64,000 nt of DNA from Nymphaea colorata. Its lineage: Eukaryota > Streptophyta > Magnoliopsida > Nymphaeales > Nymphaeaceae. The stretch covers positions 5,403,503 to 5,467,502 of the forward strand of contig NC_045143.1 of assembly GCF_008831285.2 (NCBI RefSeq). Reading direction: 5' to 3'. How positions within the stretch are numbered: position 1 is the first letter of the stretch; the number at the start of each line of letters is the position of its first letter. Shown piece after piece: positions 29,144 to 40,704 of the stretch. A program made the position numbers and the translations under genes. The notes beneath the pieces were generated by a model. That model saw only the letters and a program-made list of their open reading frames with translations, did no database searches and had not been told where the DNA came from.

Positions 29144-29458
29144 ATGCATGTGAGTGTGACCACTTGGCCTCCGTGGCCAAACCCTTCCTCTCCGTCGGGA
29201 AGCTTCCCGGAAACCGACGGGCTTATGTCGTTGTATGTGTTCCTCATTGCTGAAAGCATCTTGTTTGTCCTCGTTTTGGCGTTCCGTCATAGAATTCGGT
29301 AGATGTTTAGCGAGAGAACATATAAAAAAGCAGTCTCACGTTTTGTGGTCCTTCTCTCGAGTCTCACCTTCATCACCAAAAGGAAGACTGAGACTCTTGA
29401 GAAAGACGATCTCTCCCAATTAAAGAACAACCCAGAAAAGTTTTTTGACAGAGTTTAA
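29144..29458 (+). other. Two small in-frame ORFs (52 and 51 aa) separated by one TAG
   Basis: An ORF from ATG at 29144 ends at TAG 29300-29302. An ATG follows immediately at 29303 in the same frame and runs to TAA 29456-29458. The first ORF has a proline-rich start and ends with a hydrophobic stretch, SLYVFLIAESILFVLVLAF, then RHRIR, which could be a single membrane helix. The second begins MFSERTYKKAVSRFVVLL and ends in a charged tail. The patch is GC-richer than its surroundings. I recognise neither. It could be a small gene, a decayed gene broken by one stop, or chance. Confidence 0.15.
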
Positions 29459-32400
29459 TTCTTTTTTTTTTTTTCTAGAAAGAACAAAAGGAAGGGAGAT
29501 TTCTGTTTGGAAGGATAGCTTTTTTAGCCTTATAAGTTGCAAATGTAAGCTTCTGGTTTTGAATTCTTGTTATGGCCTCATTTTGCTGTTCATTTTAGTA
29601 CTCAGAAAAAAAAAAAAAAGATAGAACTCAAAGTGAAAGTTTTCTTAGAAATTACATCAAGTGCTTCTTTCATGGTTCACTCTACTTGTGTTTTGGACTA
29701 GCTTTGTTTAATTAAATCTGCTGTTATGCGCAATGCAGCATCCTTATGCTAAAGGTTGTAAAGAGTTTGATACTTAATTTGTGTGTGAGTCCCCCCATAA
29801 TCTACTAGAGAGATTTGCCTAGCTTCAGTTTATCTCTTGCCAAACCAAAGAATTCATGGTACTAGGGATAAATTTATTGTTTCCTTTCAATTAGATCTAA
29901 GAAAAATGGGGCTTTGAGTGACTTTAGGAAGGGCATATTATCTTTAAAAGTAGCCCTTGCTAATAATGCACTTAAATTACGATATTGACTGGAAAGGCAT
30001 CTAGGCTTATAACACTGTTAATGAAGTGCAACTAGCTTGATTAAATATGACTAGCAAATAATGCCCTTATTAAAAGCATTCGATTACTTGTAAGAAGGGA
30101 ATTGTGAAAAACCAATCTTAGAAGATGAACCTGTTTTTTTTTCATTTTGGAGCTTTTCTGCTCCACTTTAAAAATTAACAATACCTCTGGTTAAATTGAT
30201 CAAAATATCTTGCTAATTACTGAAGCATCATATTGTTTTCAACAATATTTAAACATTTATTACTGGTTTCAAGAGGCAGTCCCATCCAGTCAAGCCCTTC
30301 AACTTTTCTTGTCCTAAAAAAAAAACACCAGTATCATCGCTACCAGAAACCTAAACATTCTTTTGACCAAAAAACTTAGTTTGTACATTAGTACATAAAG
30401 CTACCGTACCAAAGATAATCTTTCCAAAAGAACTGCTGGTTCGATCGCCAGGATTGTAGCCAGGTGGTTGCTCTTGCATGAACAGTTGACAATATCCTCA
30501 CCACTTGTACCTGTCTCCTTGATGCATCTGTCACCTCTCAATGATTTCCCCGTCCGGTTTTCAACCAGTATGAAAATCCCAATCACTTTTGGCAACCATT
30601 GGACGTTAGATCTTCTCATCCCTATGTAGTTTTCACAGTTGCGTGTGTCCCAATCTTTGTCGAATTGGTTTATTAGATGGGCAGCTGCGATTTGATAGGC
30701 AGCTTCCCTCCCACTGCTCCATGGTGGCCTTCCAGGAAACTTCCTGAAAATGGACTGTCCGCTGAAACTTCCGGGAACCTTCCTCTGCGGAATCACCATT
30801 TCCTGTCATGTCAGCGGTCGGCTGCAAGAGACGCCATCCCCATCCTGTTCGGTACACGTCCTGTTTCTGGTTGCCTCTCGACCCTTCTCCCCCACCCTGA
30901 AATGGTTCGGTGATGGTGAACACTCAGCTGCATTGCGACGGAGAATCATCCAAATTTCTTGTATGCGTTGGAATTCGTTTAACCGCATCTCCATTATTTT
31001 GGTCTATGAGATGTTCTTGGATTGTCTCTTTCACTTCTCTCACCGTCTCCATGCTCAAATCAAGGTGTATAACGTAATTAATTCTGGGGGATAGAGTTGA
31101 GCACAGTTTTATGTGATTATAAGCAGTGGGAGCTATAGAAGAGTTCAGGAAATTATCTTTTCTCCTGATTTTGGAAGGTGGTAGGGCCAAATACCAGTCA
31201 TTTAGTCTGAAACGAACACATGGGCATCATTTTTTCAAATAACCATCAGAAGATAGGCCTGTGTCAATTCATTTAAACGTACTAAAGAAACATTACAAGT
31301 CCTGGGATTTCTTTTTCTTTGGATTTTTTTAAACTTTTATTTGTAAGGGATATGAACTATGAATGATTCAATAATGGGATTCCTTGTATACAAATAATAC
31401 ATATATATGTTATGGTTATGTTCGTTTGAACATATACTGTATTTAGTGGCTGAAGCAAGAGGTGCATAGCATAGTTGGTTGAATTGATGAATGGGTAAAA
31501 GTCCGGTTTTCCTGTAAATAGTATAGTAGATGAGTGAAAGACGAGTGTCCTACTTCTTCTTTCCCAGCCCCTCTGCAACACAAGAAGAGGTAGGCACGAG
31601 GAGGAGGAGGAGCTTCAGCCAAGGTATATCTATCAGATTTGAGCACCATTATAAAAGTTCAATTAGATATTTAGATAAATTCTGTGTCCTTAGATTTGGA
31701 TCAAAAGTCTTCAAAACCTGATCGGTATAATGGCTGAGAGCAACAATTAGGCAGCTCGGTAGAACAGTTTGATAAATTGTTAAATTCACTCATTACGACG
31801 GTCTATTTGGTAAGCACCAATTCTGGTGTAACGTCAAACATTGAGTATCCCAAAAGTGTTGTGGGAGCTGGTATTTCCCTCTTCAAGGAATGGCCATATC
31901 AGCGGCTAGCCCCCAGTGTACCCACTTTAGAAATCCGGCTATATGAGGCTGGATAGGCCAATACTAGCATAAAAAAAAACATTAGAATCATGCTTACATT
32001 TAATTGGGATGTATAAAATTGCAGGTACATGCATGAATAGCTGGATGTGTGACCTCTATGTGTGTGTTCTTGAGTAGGCCATCAAATTACGGAATGTAAC
32101 GTCTAGTCCCCTAGCACCATGGAAAATCAAAGAAAATTTCATGAAAAAGTTCAGAATTCTCCAAGGCCTAACAAAAGCTACCCAAGAAATGAAAAGAAAA
32201 AGAAATTAAGGAACGGGGGAATCGGATTGAAGTCCATGACAAATAGGGACTGTTCTTGTACGTATATTGTCCATGGACGGTAGTGACGATAGGCCGGACT
32301 GCTATCTGCGCGGCTGCCTACGGCCACAAACCCATGCCAAGAAGTCTCGCTTAGACAGCTACCGGTCATGATTCAAGGTGCAGAATGACCTCATGGATGA

Positions 32401-32738
32401 TGAACCTTCAGTCATGACAAGGAACACTGCATATGGGTAGCCGCATACTGCAGAATCTTCAAATCTGTACGCTTTTGTACTTATTTCCCCGCAAACGATC
32501 TCCTGATCTTTGAAGAAAGAGAGATCGAAACAAAAACAGAAAGGGTGGAGCCGTTCGCCATAATTCCACACGCATGGACAAATTAACTAAGTTTCTAAGT
32601 GCAGAAGAAAAAGAAGAACAGTTAAAAAAGAAGCAGAAAGCTGCACGCACTTGAATTTCTGGTGCAGGAAGAGGAAAAATGATGCTTCTGCTTTACATCA
32701 ATCTGTTTCACCACCTCCCTGGAATGAGAAATTTGTCG
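29459..32738. other. Intergenic DNA with an unexplained ORF cluster at 30401-31190
   Basis: Most of this is AT-rich without features. Between 30401 and 31190 several overlapping open frames occur on the minus strand (the longest, 30401-30799, is 132 codons), with two on the plus strand. Local GC content is higher. No domain is recognisable in any frame. It may be a decayed gene or an exon-containing region of an unknown gene; I do not call a CDS. Confidence 0.3.
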
Positions 32739-33032
32739 TTAGCCATTGTGTGGTGGTCCATGACTGAGATCGAGTAATTTCATCTGATGAAAAGCTGTTT
32801 CGTAGCGGGCTGGGGACCTAGGGTACGTCCTGTACCTGTGCATGTGAAGAAGATGGATTAGTCGGGAAAATAATGGTGATCTTAACAAAACACTAGACAG
32901 AACCGAGAAGAACCTGGGGACCCCAGTTTTGTCCAATTTCCTGAAGGCAATAGATGAAGAGATGAAGACACCGGCCATAGAATGAAACATACCTGTCATG
33001 CAGGTCAGGTCCACAGCCATGTGAAGCTATAT
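32739..33032 (-). other. Weak candidate: 3' end of a spliced gene of unknown type
   Basis: On the minus strand, three segments join with matching phases at splice-like borders: 33032-32993, 32940-32914 and 32835-32739. They give a tail reading IASHGCGPDLHDR, KLDKTGVPR, then YRTYPRSPARYETAFHQMK and a stop after GPPHNG. Each acceptor ends in AG and each donor starts with GT. Against it, the first proposed intron is only 52 bases, short for plants, and the unspliced frame is also open from 33020. The family is not recognised and upstream exons were not found. Confidence 0.15.
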
Positions 33033-36000
33033 CTTCAGCCAGAGAGAGAGGGAGATGAATAACAGTGTAAACCAACATGTTTTATTAATTTTAGTGTTGT
33101 CCATCAATAACTTGTACATGTGTATCCTGTAACATAGCCAAGGAGGAGTCTTCATGTGTAGTGGACCAGTAGAAGCATTATCCCAATACCTTTCACTGCA
33201 CAAAAATTTAAAACTCTAATAAGACCGTTCTAGATGGTAAGAATATTTATTTATGTCTCAGATTCGGGTGAATAACAGTGTAAACCAACAATACATGTAA
33301 CATAATAGGAAGGCCTTCTAATATACAAAATCAGCTAGACACGCTTAATCGTGGTGGAAATGCTAAGAGATTGTATCTTGAAACTTGACAAAATATCGAT
33401 GTAAAAAAGGCTACTAAGATTGTTTTCATGTACTTGCTTTGTGCGGTTGTGTTAGTGTAGTCTATTTACCCGCACACGTTCCCAAGGTCATTTTTCTGGT
33501 TCCTTCTCTGTTGCACATCAAATCAGGAGGTGCATGCACAAGTAGTGAAGCGTTTAAACCCCTAAAACCTCATTTCTTCCCTACATCCATGATAGACTCC
33601 AAATATTCCACGTTTTTAAGGGATTTAAACAGAAAGGAGCATCGGCCCAAGTAGTCACTTCTCTGTTTTTCGCTTCCATGCCCTCTGCAAACCCAGCTTA
33701 TGGAATCACCTCACTCAGATTGTTCTTTGATTAAACTCTATTTGCAAAAGTCCATTAGAGCATCAACCCAACACCTGAAAAGTGTTCATATTGGCATCTT
33801 TCTGTTCATTTTCTGATTAGAAACTGCAGTTTGGAAGACCCCTGCTAGACTGTCAAAGACTGGGCGTCGGATTTTGAACGTCTGAACTTTTTTGACCTGA
33901 AGGTTTACAGTCCAATCTCTAGCCAAGGGGCCTGACAGACTTCTGTCTTTGGATATCCACGGTAACCTGCACATTGTTGCAACCAGGAACTTATATATAG
34001 GTCATTACTAAGTAGTAGTTATTGAGATGGGGATATGATATCAAGTATCTTTTCAATGGATGTCAGTCCTAACATGAGGTTTTCCTCTAGAGAGGACGAT
34101 GCCATTCATCTCTAATCTCCTGAGATCACTTCTTGCCTGTGCTGGAAGCTATCTGCGGAGGCCAATATTCTTCTTTCTCACTTGAACATTTACATATTAA
34201 TGCCCTTTTTAGCTGTTAACAACAAAGATTTGCCAAACTTGTCATATTTGGTGGACAATGGACAGAACGAGTCTAATCTGCCTGAGAAGCAACTATTCTT
34301 GATTTGGACAGCAGAAAAAAGATTGGTCATGTAAATTTGCCGTATCTTACTGCTATAGAGTAATATGTATGCCTTTTTTCTAACTTCACCAGAAGCTGTA
34401 AATGATTTTAATTGGGAAATTTGTGAGAGGACTGTATTGTGTATTGGAAGACCCGTATGCAGATTTTTGTTTGACCTATCTCGGTAACACATCACATCAG
34501 CCTGTTGGATTTACCAGAAAGTTGCTCATTATTGTAAAAAATGAAAGAAAAGCAAAAAAATTTCCCCAGTTTTTGCCATTACATTTTTTTGTTTTTGTTT
34601 TCGAGGCCTTATTAAGAAATTTTTTTGGTCTTCTGAAACTGGCTATGATTCCTCCGGCCATCCGGATGACTGCAATCCGATGCAATTGACAATTAACAAT
34701 TGACATTGCATGGGGTTGCATGTGTGAGACATCAGGATCGACGGATAGCTTTTGGAACATCCGAATATTTTATTTATGTTATTAATGGCATTTATTAGAA
34801 CTCGACATGGTGTGTTTTTTATAAGAATCATGTCTTGGAAGTTGGATCACATCCTGTTTAACCGACATGAAAGTAAGCAGGAATAATATTTCCCTGATAT
34901 AAATCTATGCAAGAAAAAGAAAAAAAAAAGTCAAACATGAGAAATATTTCAATATTAGGTAGGATTGATGATAAAAGAAATACACAAAGCCTCTCAACAC
35001 TTTTCTTCTTATATTAAAGAACAAATGCTGTTATAACATCTTCTTTAGTATATTGTGGAAAGAAAAACTCCTTTGGACAACTACCAATCTTACGAATTCA
35101 AATCCACAGTTGGACAAACTATCTAACTGGACAGACCCCTCCCTCTACTCCAAGCACATGACAAGGGATGAAGCTCTTCTCAGCCTTCCTTGCTTGTTTA
35201 TTCCTTTATATTGGAGGAGAAAATGAATTCTTTCTACATATTTATTCTACATTGGTTTAGTTGTTTTTTTTTTTTTTGGCATAGTCAACCAGCTCTTAAC
35301 TATTGGATAGGAAGAAATATGTGGATAGTATGCCCATAACAAAAGAGCACTTAACAAGTTAATTAAGTAACTATTTCAGATGTTAAATGAGTTCCAATAA
35401 ATTCAGTCTCAGCCAACAAAACCTGAGTTCAGACCCTAATTTGGATCAGATTTGGTTAGGTCCGATTAAACGTAATCAAAATCTCACGTCCAATGTGTCC
35501 CCGTCTACAAACACACCCGCTTGTTCTTCCTTGCACGACTCAATGTCATATAATTAGTTTAACATGTCATACTTGGTTAATTTTTTTTTTTTTTTCATTT
35601 GCTCTAAAGTGTGAGGTGCAGACTCCTCAAACCCCAAGAACTTCCTTGCAGAAGCCACAATGAGGTTTGAACTTTGAACACACTGGTTCAAGTCACTACA
35701 AGAATATTGAGTGATGCTTTGGCGACACTTGATGAGCGCTAATGATGACCAAAAAATTAAAGGTCATTGGTTTTGTAAGGGCCATGAGAACTTGAAAACT
35801 AGTGGAAAAAGTTTCTTGGTACTTGTCATTTTTGTGGCTATAATTCCAGTACAACTATAAAGAGTTGATCCTCATTTGAGATGGATCCATTTTAGGTGTT
35901 TGCATTGTACATTTGTACCCAAAGTGGGATGAACAAGGGTCATGTCCTATGCAGTTTTGAGGCTCCAAATTTGGTACAACATATTATAGCAAAGCGACCA

Positions 36001-36373
36001 TTGTGGCCTTGTCCACATCTCATTGCTGTGACATAATTGATAAGACTCACTGGGTCCGGTGTGTGTGAAAAAGGACTGAGTGTGTGGGGTTAAATGGGTG
36101 TTGTTTTGTGGATGAAGCTAAATCTCCACCAAACCCAAACACCTTTAAAACTCCCTCTTCCATGTGGGCATTGTTTGTCACAAGTAGTGTAGGGGGGGCA
36201 GCTAGTGGAAGGTCCTTAGGTCTGGGGTAAGTCCACCCACCCACCTCCTTCTACATCCCCCATGTGGAAGTAACTTGGTTTTGTGGAAATCATTCTTGTC
36301 TTTGATTGTGTTCAAAATGTGAAAAAAAAAATCTTGAATATTTTTTTTACATAATATACAAAAGATATGCCAT

Positions 36374-36418
<45 letters not shown>

Positions 36419-37889
36419 AGAGAGAGAGAGAAGGGACAGGGATGAAAGGTGGACATCAAGAGTGAGACAGAAGATAGCAGGCTTTGTTTGTATTGCAAAA
36501 GGGGAAGAAAGGGTCCACAAATGAGGAGGAGGGGCTGGGGGTAAAGGCCACAATTGACAGATTCCAGTGGTCTGAATAATAGGGTGCGCTTAGTTCAGTA
36601 CATCTTACCTTGTCCATGTGAACTAAGGGCTCAGTGCTGTGGTTCACATCTTTTGCTGAGACAATGGGGTACATATGACCCTCCCTTCTGTGCATGACCT
36701 ATGAGGAATCATCTTATTCGTTGATCTTTTCAAAATGGAATTCTGACATAAACTTAACGAGAAAGATACGATAGAATTATTTAGTTATCTAGTATTAATT
36801 AGCAACTTTTTTTCCCTTGATGTTCTTACCAACGTTTAATTTTGAAAAGATCAATGGCCAAAATGATTCTTTATGAGTCATACACCTAAGCTACGATCTC
36901 TCTTACCTACCAATCTCTTTCTCTTCTTATATATGTATAACGACACCATAAAAAATCAGGAATCATGCAGCAACTAGATATCTCTTAAATTTCAGAATCA
37001 TGCGTACAGTGAAAGTTAATGGTTTCTCAATTGTTGAGAAAGAATGCAGTATCTGAGAGAAAACCACTGTAGCTAACTTTCAGGCACATGTTTGTGTCTC
37101 TGCGTCCTTCGATTATGACTGCCAAAAAGTATGACAGGGCCTCGTCTTTTGATTTTCATAGGCTGTTTTTTAATAAATTCAACAGTATGAATTGAGCACA
37201 AATTGTCCCATAGTGTAGGCTTTAAGAAAAGTTTGATGCATAAATTGAATTTTTTGAGCCGCTGAATATAGGAATATCATTAAACAAACCTGTCTCATAA
37301 AATCTGATATAAACATCAGTCACATATATATTGGATTCAAGAGAGAGAGAGAGAGAGAGAGTATTTACTCCTTTCATTTATGAAACATCCAGGTGAAGTA
37401 TGAATGCTTTTTGTCCACATTAGTTTCATAAATGGGCTTTAAGCCAAATAACACGAAACTGGTTGTGCGGGTATTGACTCTGTACTATTTCTAGAAGTTG
37501 ATGTGCTGTAGTTTCATGAAAACGCATACGTACTTCTGTCGGCAGGCACGTGAAACAATTTTCCTTTTTTTTTTTGCTTTTGCTTGTAATGTACTGGTGG
37601 AGATCTCTCTTCCGAATTTGCCTCCATTGCTCCCAAAAAAAAAAGTTTGAATCTTGCAGCAAGTTTAAAAAAACCATACATTCCCCATCTCAATCACGAT
37701 TGAGACATTCAAGCGGAACATATCGAGTTGGTAGATCTAAAAGTTTTGTGCCAAGGAGTGGTTGGAATGAGGATGATCCAAAACCATTTAGTTTGAACAA
37801 GCTATAACCATAATCTCCATGTTGGAATCGAGTTTCTTATTTGGGTTTTTTTTTGCAATCTAAACAAATGGTGATTATGAAATCTCTAA
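33033..37889. other. Intergenic DNA, middle of the spacer
   Basis: No gene is supported. It is AT-rich with long T-runs. A GT/GA compound microsatellite lies at 36375-36432 and a GA tract at 37341-37362. Open frames are short and featureless. Confidence 0.5.
36375..36432. repeat. (GT)n/(GA)n compound microsatellite
   Basis: A TG tract of about 27 bases is followed directly by an interrupted GA tract of about 30 bases. It explains the low-complexity HTHTHT and RERERE frames in this place. Confidence 0.9.
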
Positions 37890-38020
37890 GGGGCCGTTTG
37901 GCACTTGTAATAGATTATTATTGTCTAGTGATTCTGCTCTCGAAAGTTGGAGTCATAGAATTTTTTTTTGGATAGTTTCACTAGACAGTAACAATTTGTT
38001 ACTAGTGCCAAAACGGCCTC
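37890..38020. mobile_element. Tourist-like (PIF/Harbinger) MITE, 131 bp
   Basis: The ends GGGGCCGTTTGGCAC and, reverse-complemented, GAGGCCGTTTTGGCAC are the start of a terminal inverted repeat of about 47 bases. Matching continues through TCACTAGACA-TAA-AAT, so nearly the whole element folds on itself. It is flanked by TAA on both sides (37887-37889 and 38021-38023), the 3-bp target duplication of the PIF/Harbinger superfamily. There is no coding capacity. Confidence 0.7.
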
Positions 38021-38204
38021 TAATTGTTTAAGCAGATGGCGTTAGTGTTCTTTTTTTTTTTGAGTGAGAAAACCAGAATGAAAGAGAGCTCAAAATACCT
38101 ACAAACAGCAAATTAAGTGAGTGGAACTCTTGATTTCACTTAGAAACGTGAACCATCAGTACACATGACGACATGATGAGGGCATTTGTATAGTCCTTAT
38201 TGTT

Positions 38205-38231
38205 GGGTATATATATATATATATATATATA
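38205..38231. repeat. (TA)n microsatellite
   Basis: A short uninterrupted TA tract in intergenic DNA with no associated gene. Confidence 0.85.
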
Positions 38232-39779
38232 CATACAACTATACAAGGAGTTACCTGATCTCAATTCAATATCTCAAGGAACCTGCAGTAAAGACTCAAA
38301 CATACCTTATTCAATTTGATCAGATTCGGATTGGATGTCAAACCGAACTGCTTCAAGAAAGTTGAATTAAAAAGGAAATAAAAAAAAACAGTTAACCTCC
38401 AACAACCCTCAATTGGAGAATAAGCATCATTACGGTCAATTGAATCTTTTTATTAGAGATGTTGACTAATTGGATTAGAATCAAGTATACCCTTAATCAT
38501 ATCTGCTTTTTTAGATATTCACATTTTGGATTGAATTTGAATTCATACAAGGAAAATATGATTTCACAATTTAAATTCAGATTGGATTCAAATTGTGAGC
38601 CAAACCTGACTGATTTTCAAAATGTAAGAGCATTAGATAGAGAAAATTTATTTACAGCTAAATCCAACCTGAAATTGCATCTGAGTCCGATTGAATGTTA
38701 TTTCTTAAATGCAAATTTGATCTAATCTCTTAAATAGGATATTAAAATGTTTTTCATATCTGATTTTTTCGAAGCCATTCGATCGAATATCATATCTAAA
38801 TCAGATATATTGATACCTCTAGTTTCTGTGTTCAATATCTATGCATTTTGATACTTGGTTTTTGACATATCATAACATAGTATGAATTCGGTTAAAAGTT
38901 GAAGCTGGATTCATCCATAGAGGATCTAACAAATGACTGTGCTCCGAAGTGCACAAATTGAGAATTTAAAAGATGGATTCAGATTCGAATTTAAAAGCTG
39001 GATTGTGATGCACCGTAGATTTTTCTCATTTACATTTGAATCCGAATATGTGAACATCTGATAAGTCAAATATTTGGTAAAATGCACATCTAATGCGTGA
39101 ACATCTAATATGTCTTTTTCAATTGGTTTCTTAAACGCTCTATGTAGATGATCATAGTTATGTCCAGCAAAAGATTCGGATTTGAACAGACGATTTTATT
39201 GATCTTATGACCAAATGATTGCATTCTTTCTCCACGACAAATTGATATCCCATGGTGTTGTTCATTGAACGCTTCTGGTGCAAGACAAACTTTGATTAAA
39301 TGAAACATATGCGTCGATCTTATCTCAAACCTTTACCAATGGATGTGTTATTTTGTTCCTTTCATGACTTTTAATTTAGCATGTTTATAATGTCCCTCTT
39401 GAAAATGAGCTATTACCTTCTTTGGACGTTTGCAAATGGAGTTTTGTAACAATTTCCACGTACAGATTGAAGTTTTGCTTTTAACAACACGCAAAGTTTC
39501 ATACCAAAAATCGTTGCTGTGAACCTGCGAAATCAAGCCACCATTATTAAATCCCAATTTACTCATATTACTTTTTTCATGAAATAATTATATCTTCCTT
39601 CTTTATGATTTATGAAAAGACATAATTTCTTGTATACAGCCATGCATACCGTAGCCCTTTAGAAAAGCCTCCTAAATGACAACATCAAATACCAACAAAA
39701 TAAATTTTAAATATTATTATTGTTGTTGTTGTTGTTATTACTAATACTACTGCCTTGGCAATAAGGATATAGTTTTAAT
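38232..39779. other. AT-rich intergenic DNA
   Basis: Nothing recognisable is seen beyond scattered GATTCGAATT-like motifs that recur near 38520-39000 and may be remnants of old repeats. Confidence 0.4.
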
Positions 39780-39787
39780 ATGCAGGT

Positions 39788-40093
39788 CATAGTTGGCAAA
39801 CTCGTAATTCAGACTCGGATCGATAGATGACCATGTGACTGGGTAGCAAGTTGACGAATCCAGCTATTTCGGGCGAGCCGGGGCAGTTTCATGTGAGTCA
39901 AGGGCAAGTCGAGCCGAGTCAGAGGCAACTCAGGTTCTACTTCACCCAAACCTTTGACTCATGGCCGGATTTGTAAGTGATCCGAGCTGACTTAAACGAT
40001 CTCCGAGTCAGCCCGATCAGTTTGCCGGATTTGTAAGTGATCCGAGCTGACTTAAACGATCTCCGAGTCAGCCCGATGAGTTTGTCAACTATG
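39788..40093. mobile_element. hAT-like MITE, 306 bp, with exact 8-bp target duplication
   Basis: The element begins CATAGTTGGCAAACTC and ends GAGTTTGTCAACTATG, so its termini form an inverted repeat with one mismatch in 16. Both flanks are ATGCAGGT (39780-39787 and 40094-40101), an exact 8-bp duplication typical of hAT insertion, and the ends start with CA as hAT ends do. The interior has many CGAGTC/GACTCG motifs and no ORF of note. Part of it is an internal 60-bp tandem duplication. Confidence 0.8.
39964..40083. repeat. 60-bp tandem duplication inside the hAT-like MITE
   Basis: Two copies (39964-40023 and 40024-40083) begin GCCGGATTTGTAAGTGATCC and differ at one base (GATCAG against GATGAG). 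The near identity points to a recent duplication within the element. Confidence 0.95.
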
Positions 40094-40544
40094 ATGCAGG
40101 TCCATTTGAGAAATATTAAATGAATCGATAGAAGATCAAACCAAATTGACTATTTATAGTATATCCCATTTTTTCTTTTATAGCAAGAAAACTGCATGCG
40201 TATGAATCCCCACTTCAAAGTGCTATTACTCTATCTAGCAATCTAGCCAAGAAAGATAAAGGTGGAAGAACATGGACAATTTTTTTTTATTCCCTTTCTA
40301 TATTTGGTGCTCTCTCCTTTTCTCTTGTCATTTTTTTTAATTTGTCTTCTATTGGATGTCCTTTGAACCCTATAAGCCAAGGTAGGTTCAAATTCCTTGA
40401 TTTCTTTTTCTTGTTAGATAAATGAACAGAGAGATTAAGTCTCCTTCCCAAATCCAAGGTTGCTTCTCACTTTCTTATATTTGTAGCAAAAAAATGGTTG
40501 GTTCTTCAAATACTACCCTTCAAATTCATCTGTCGCCACCATCA

Positions 40545-40701
40545 GAGGCTGTTTGGTAAAATTAATAAATTGTTATTATCCAATGAATCTGCCTTAAAAA
40601 TTAGAACATAAACAATATAACAAAGCATTCAATTAATTTGTTCCAATTTTTTTGACAGATTCATTGGAAAGTAACTATCAGTTGCTATTGCAAACAACTT
40701 C
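40545..40701. mobile_element. Degenerate Tourist-like MITE, 157 bp
   Basis: The left end GAGGCTGTTTGGTAAAATTA and the reverse-complemented right end GAAGTTGTTTGCAATAGCAA align. The match then strengthens in TCCAATGAATCTG, shared by both arms. Flanking trinucleotides are TCA and TAA, a possible decayed TAA duplication. A related TCCAATGAATCTGC end occurs near 42859. Confidence 0.5.
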
Positions 40702-40704
40702 TAA

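Noticed and set aside
36460..36482. GAGACAGAAGATAGCAGGC looked like a miR156/157-type sequence
   Set aside because: It mismatches the known mature family at several positions, and I could not find a pairing arm nearby to make a hairpin.
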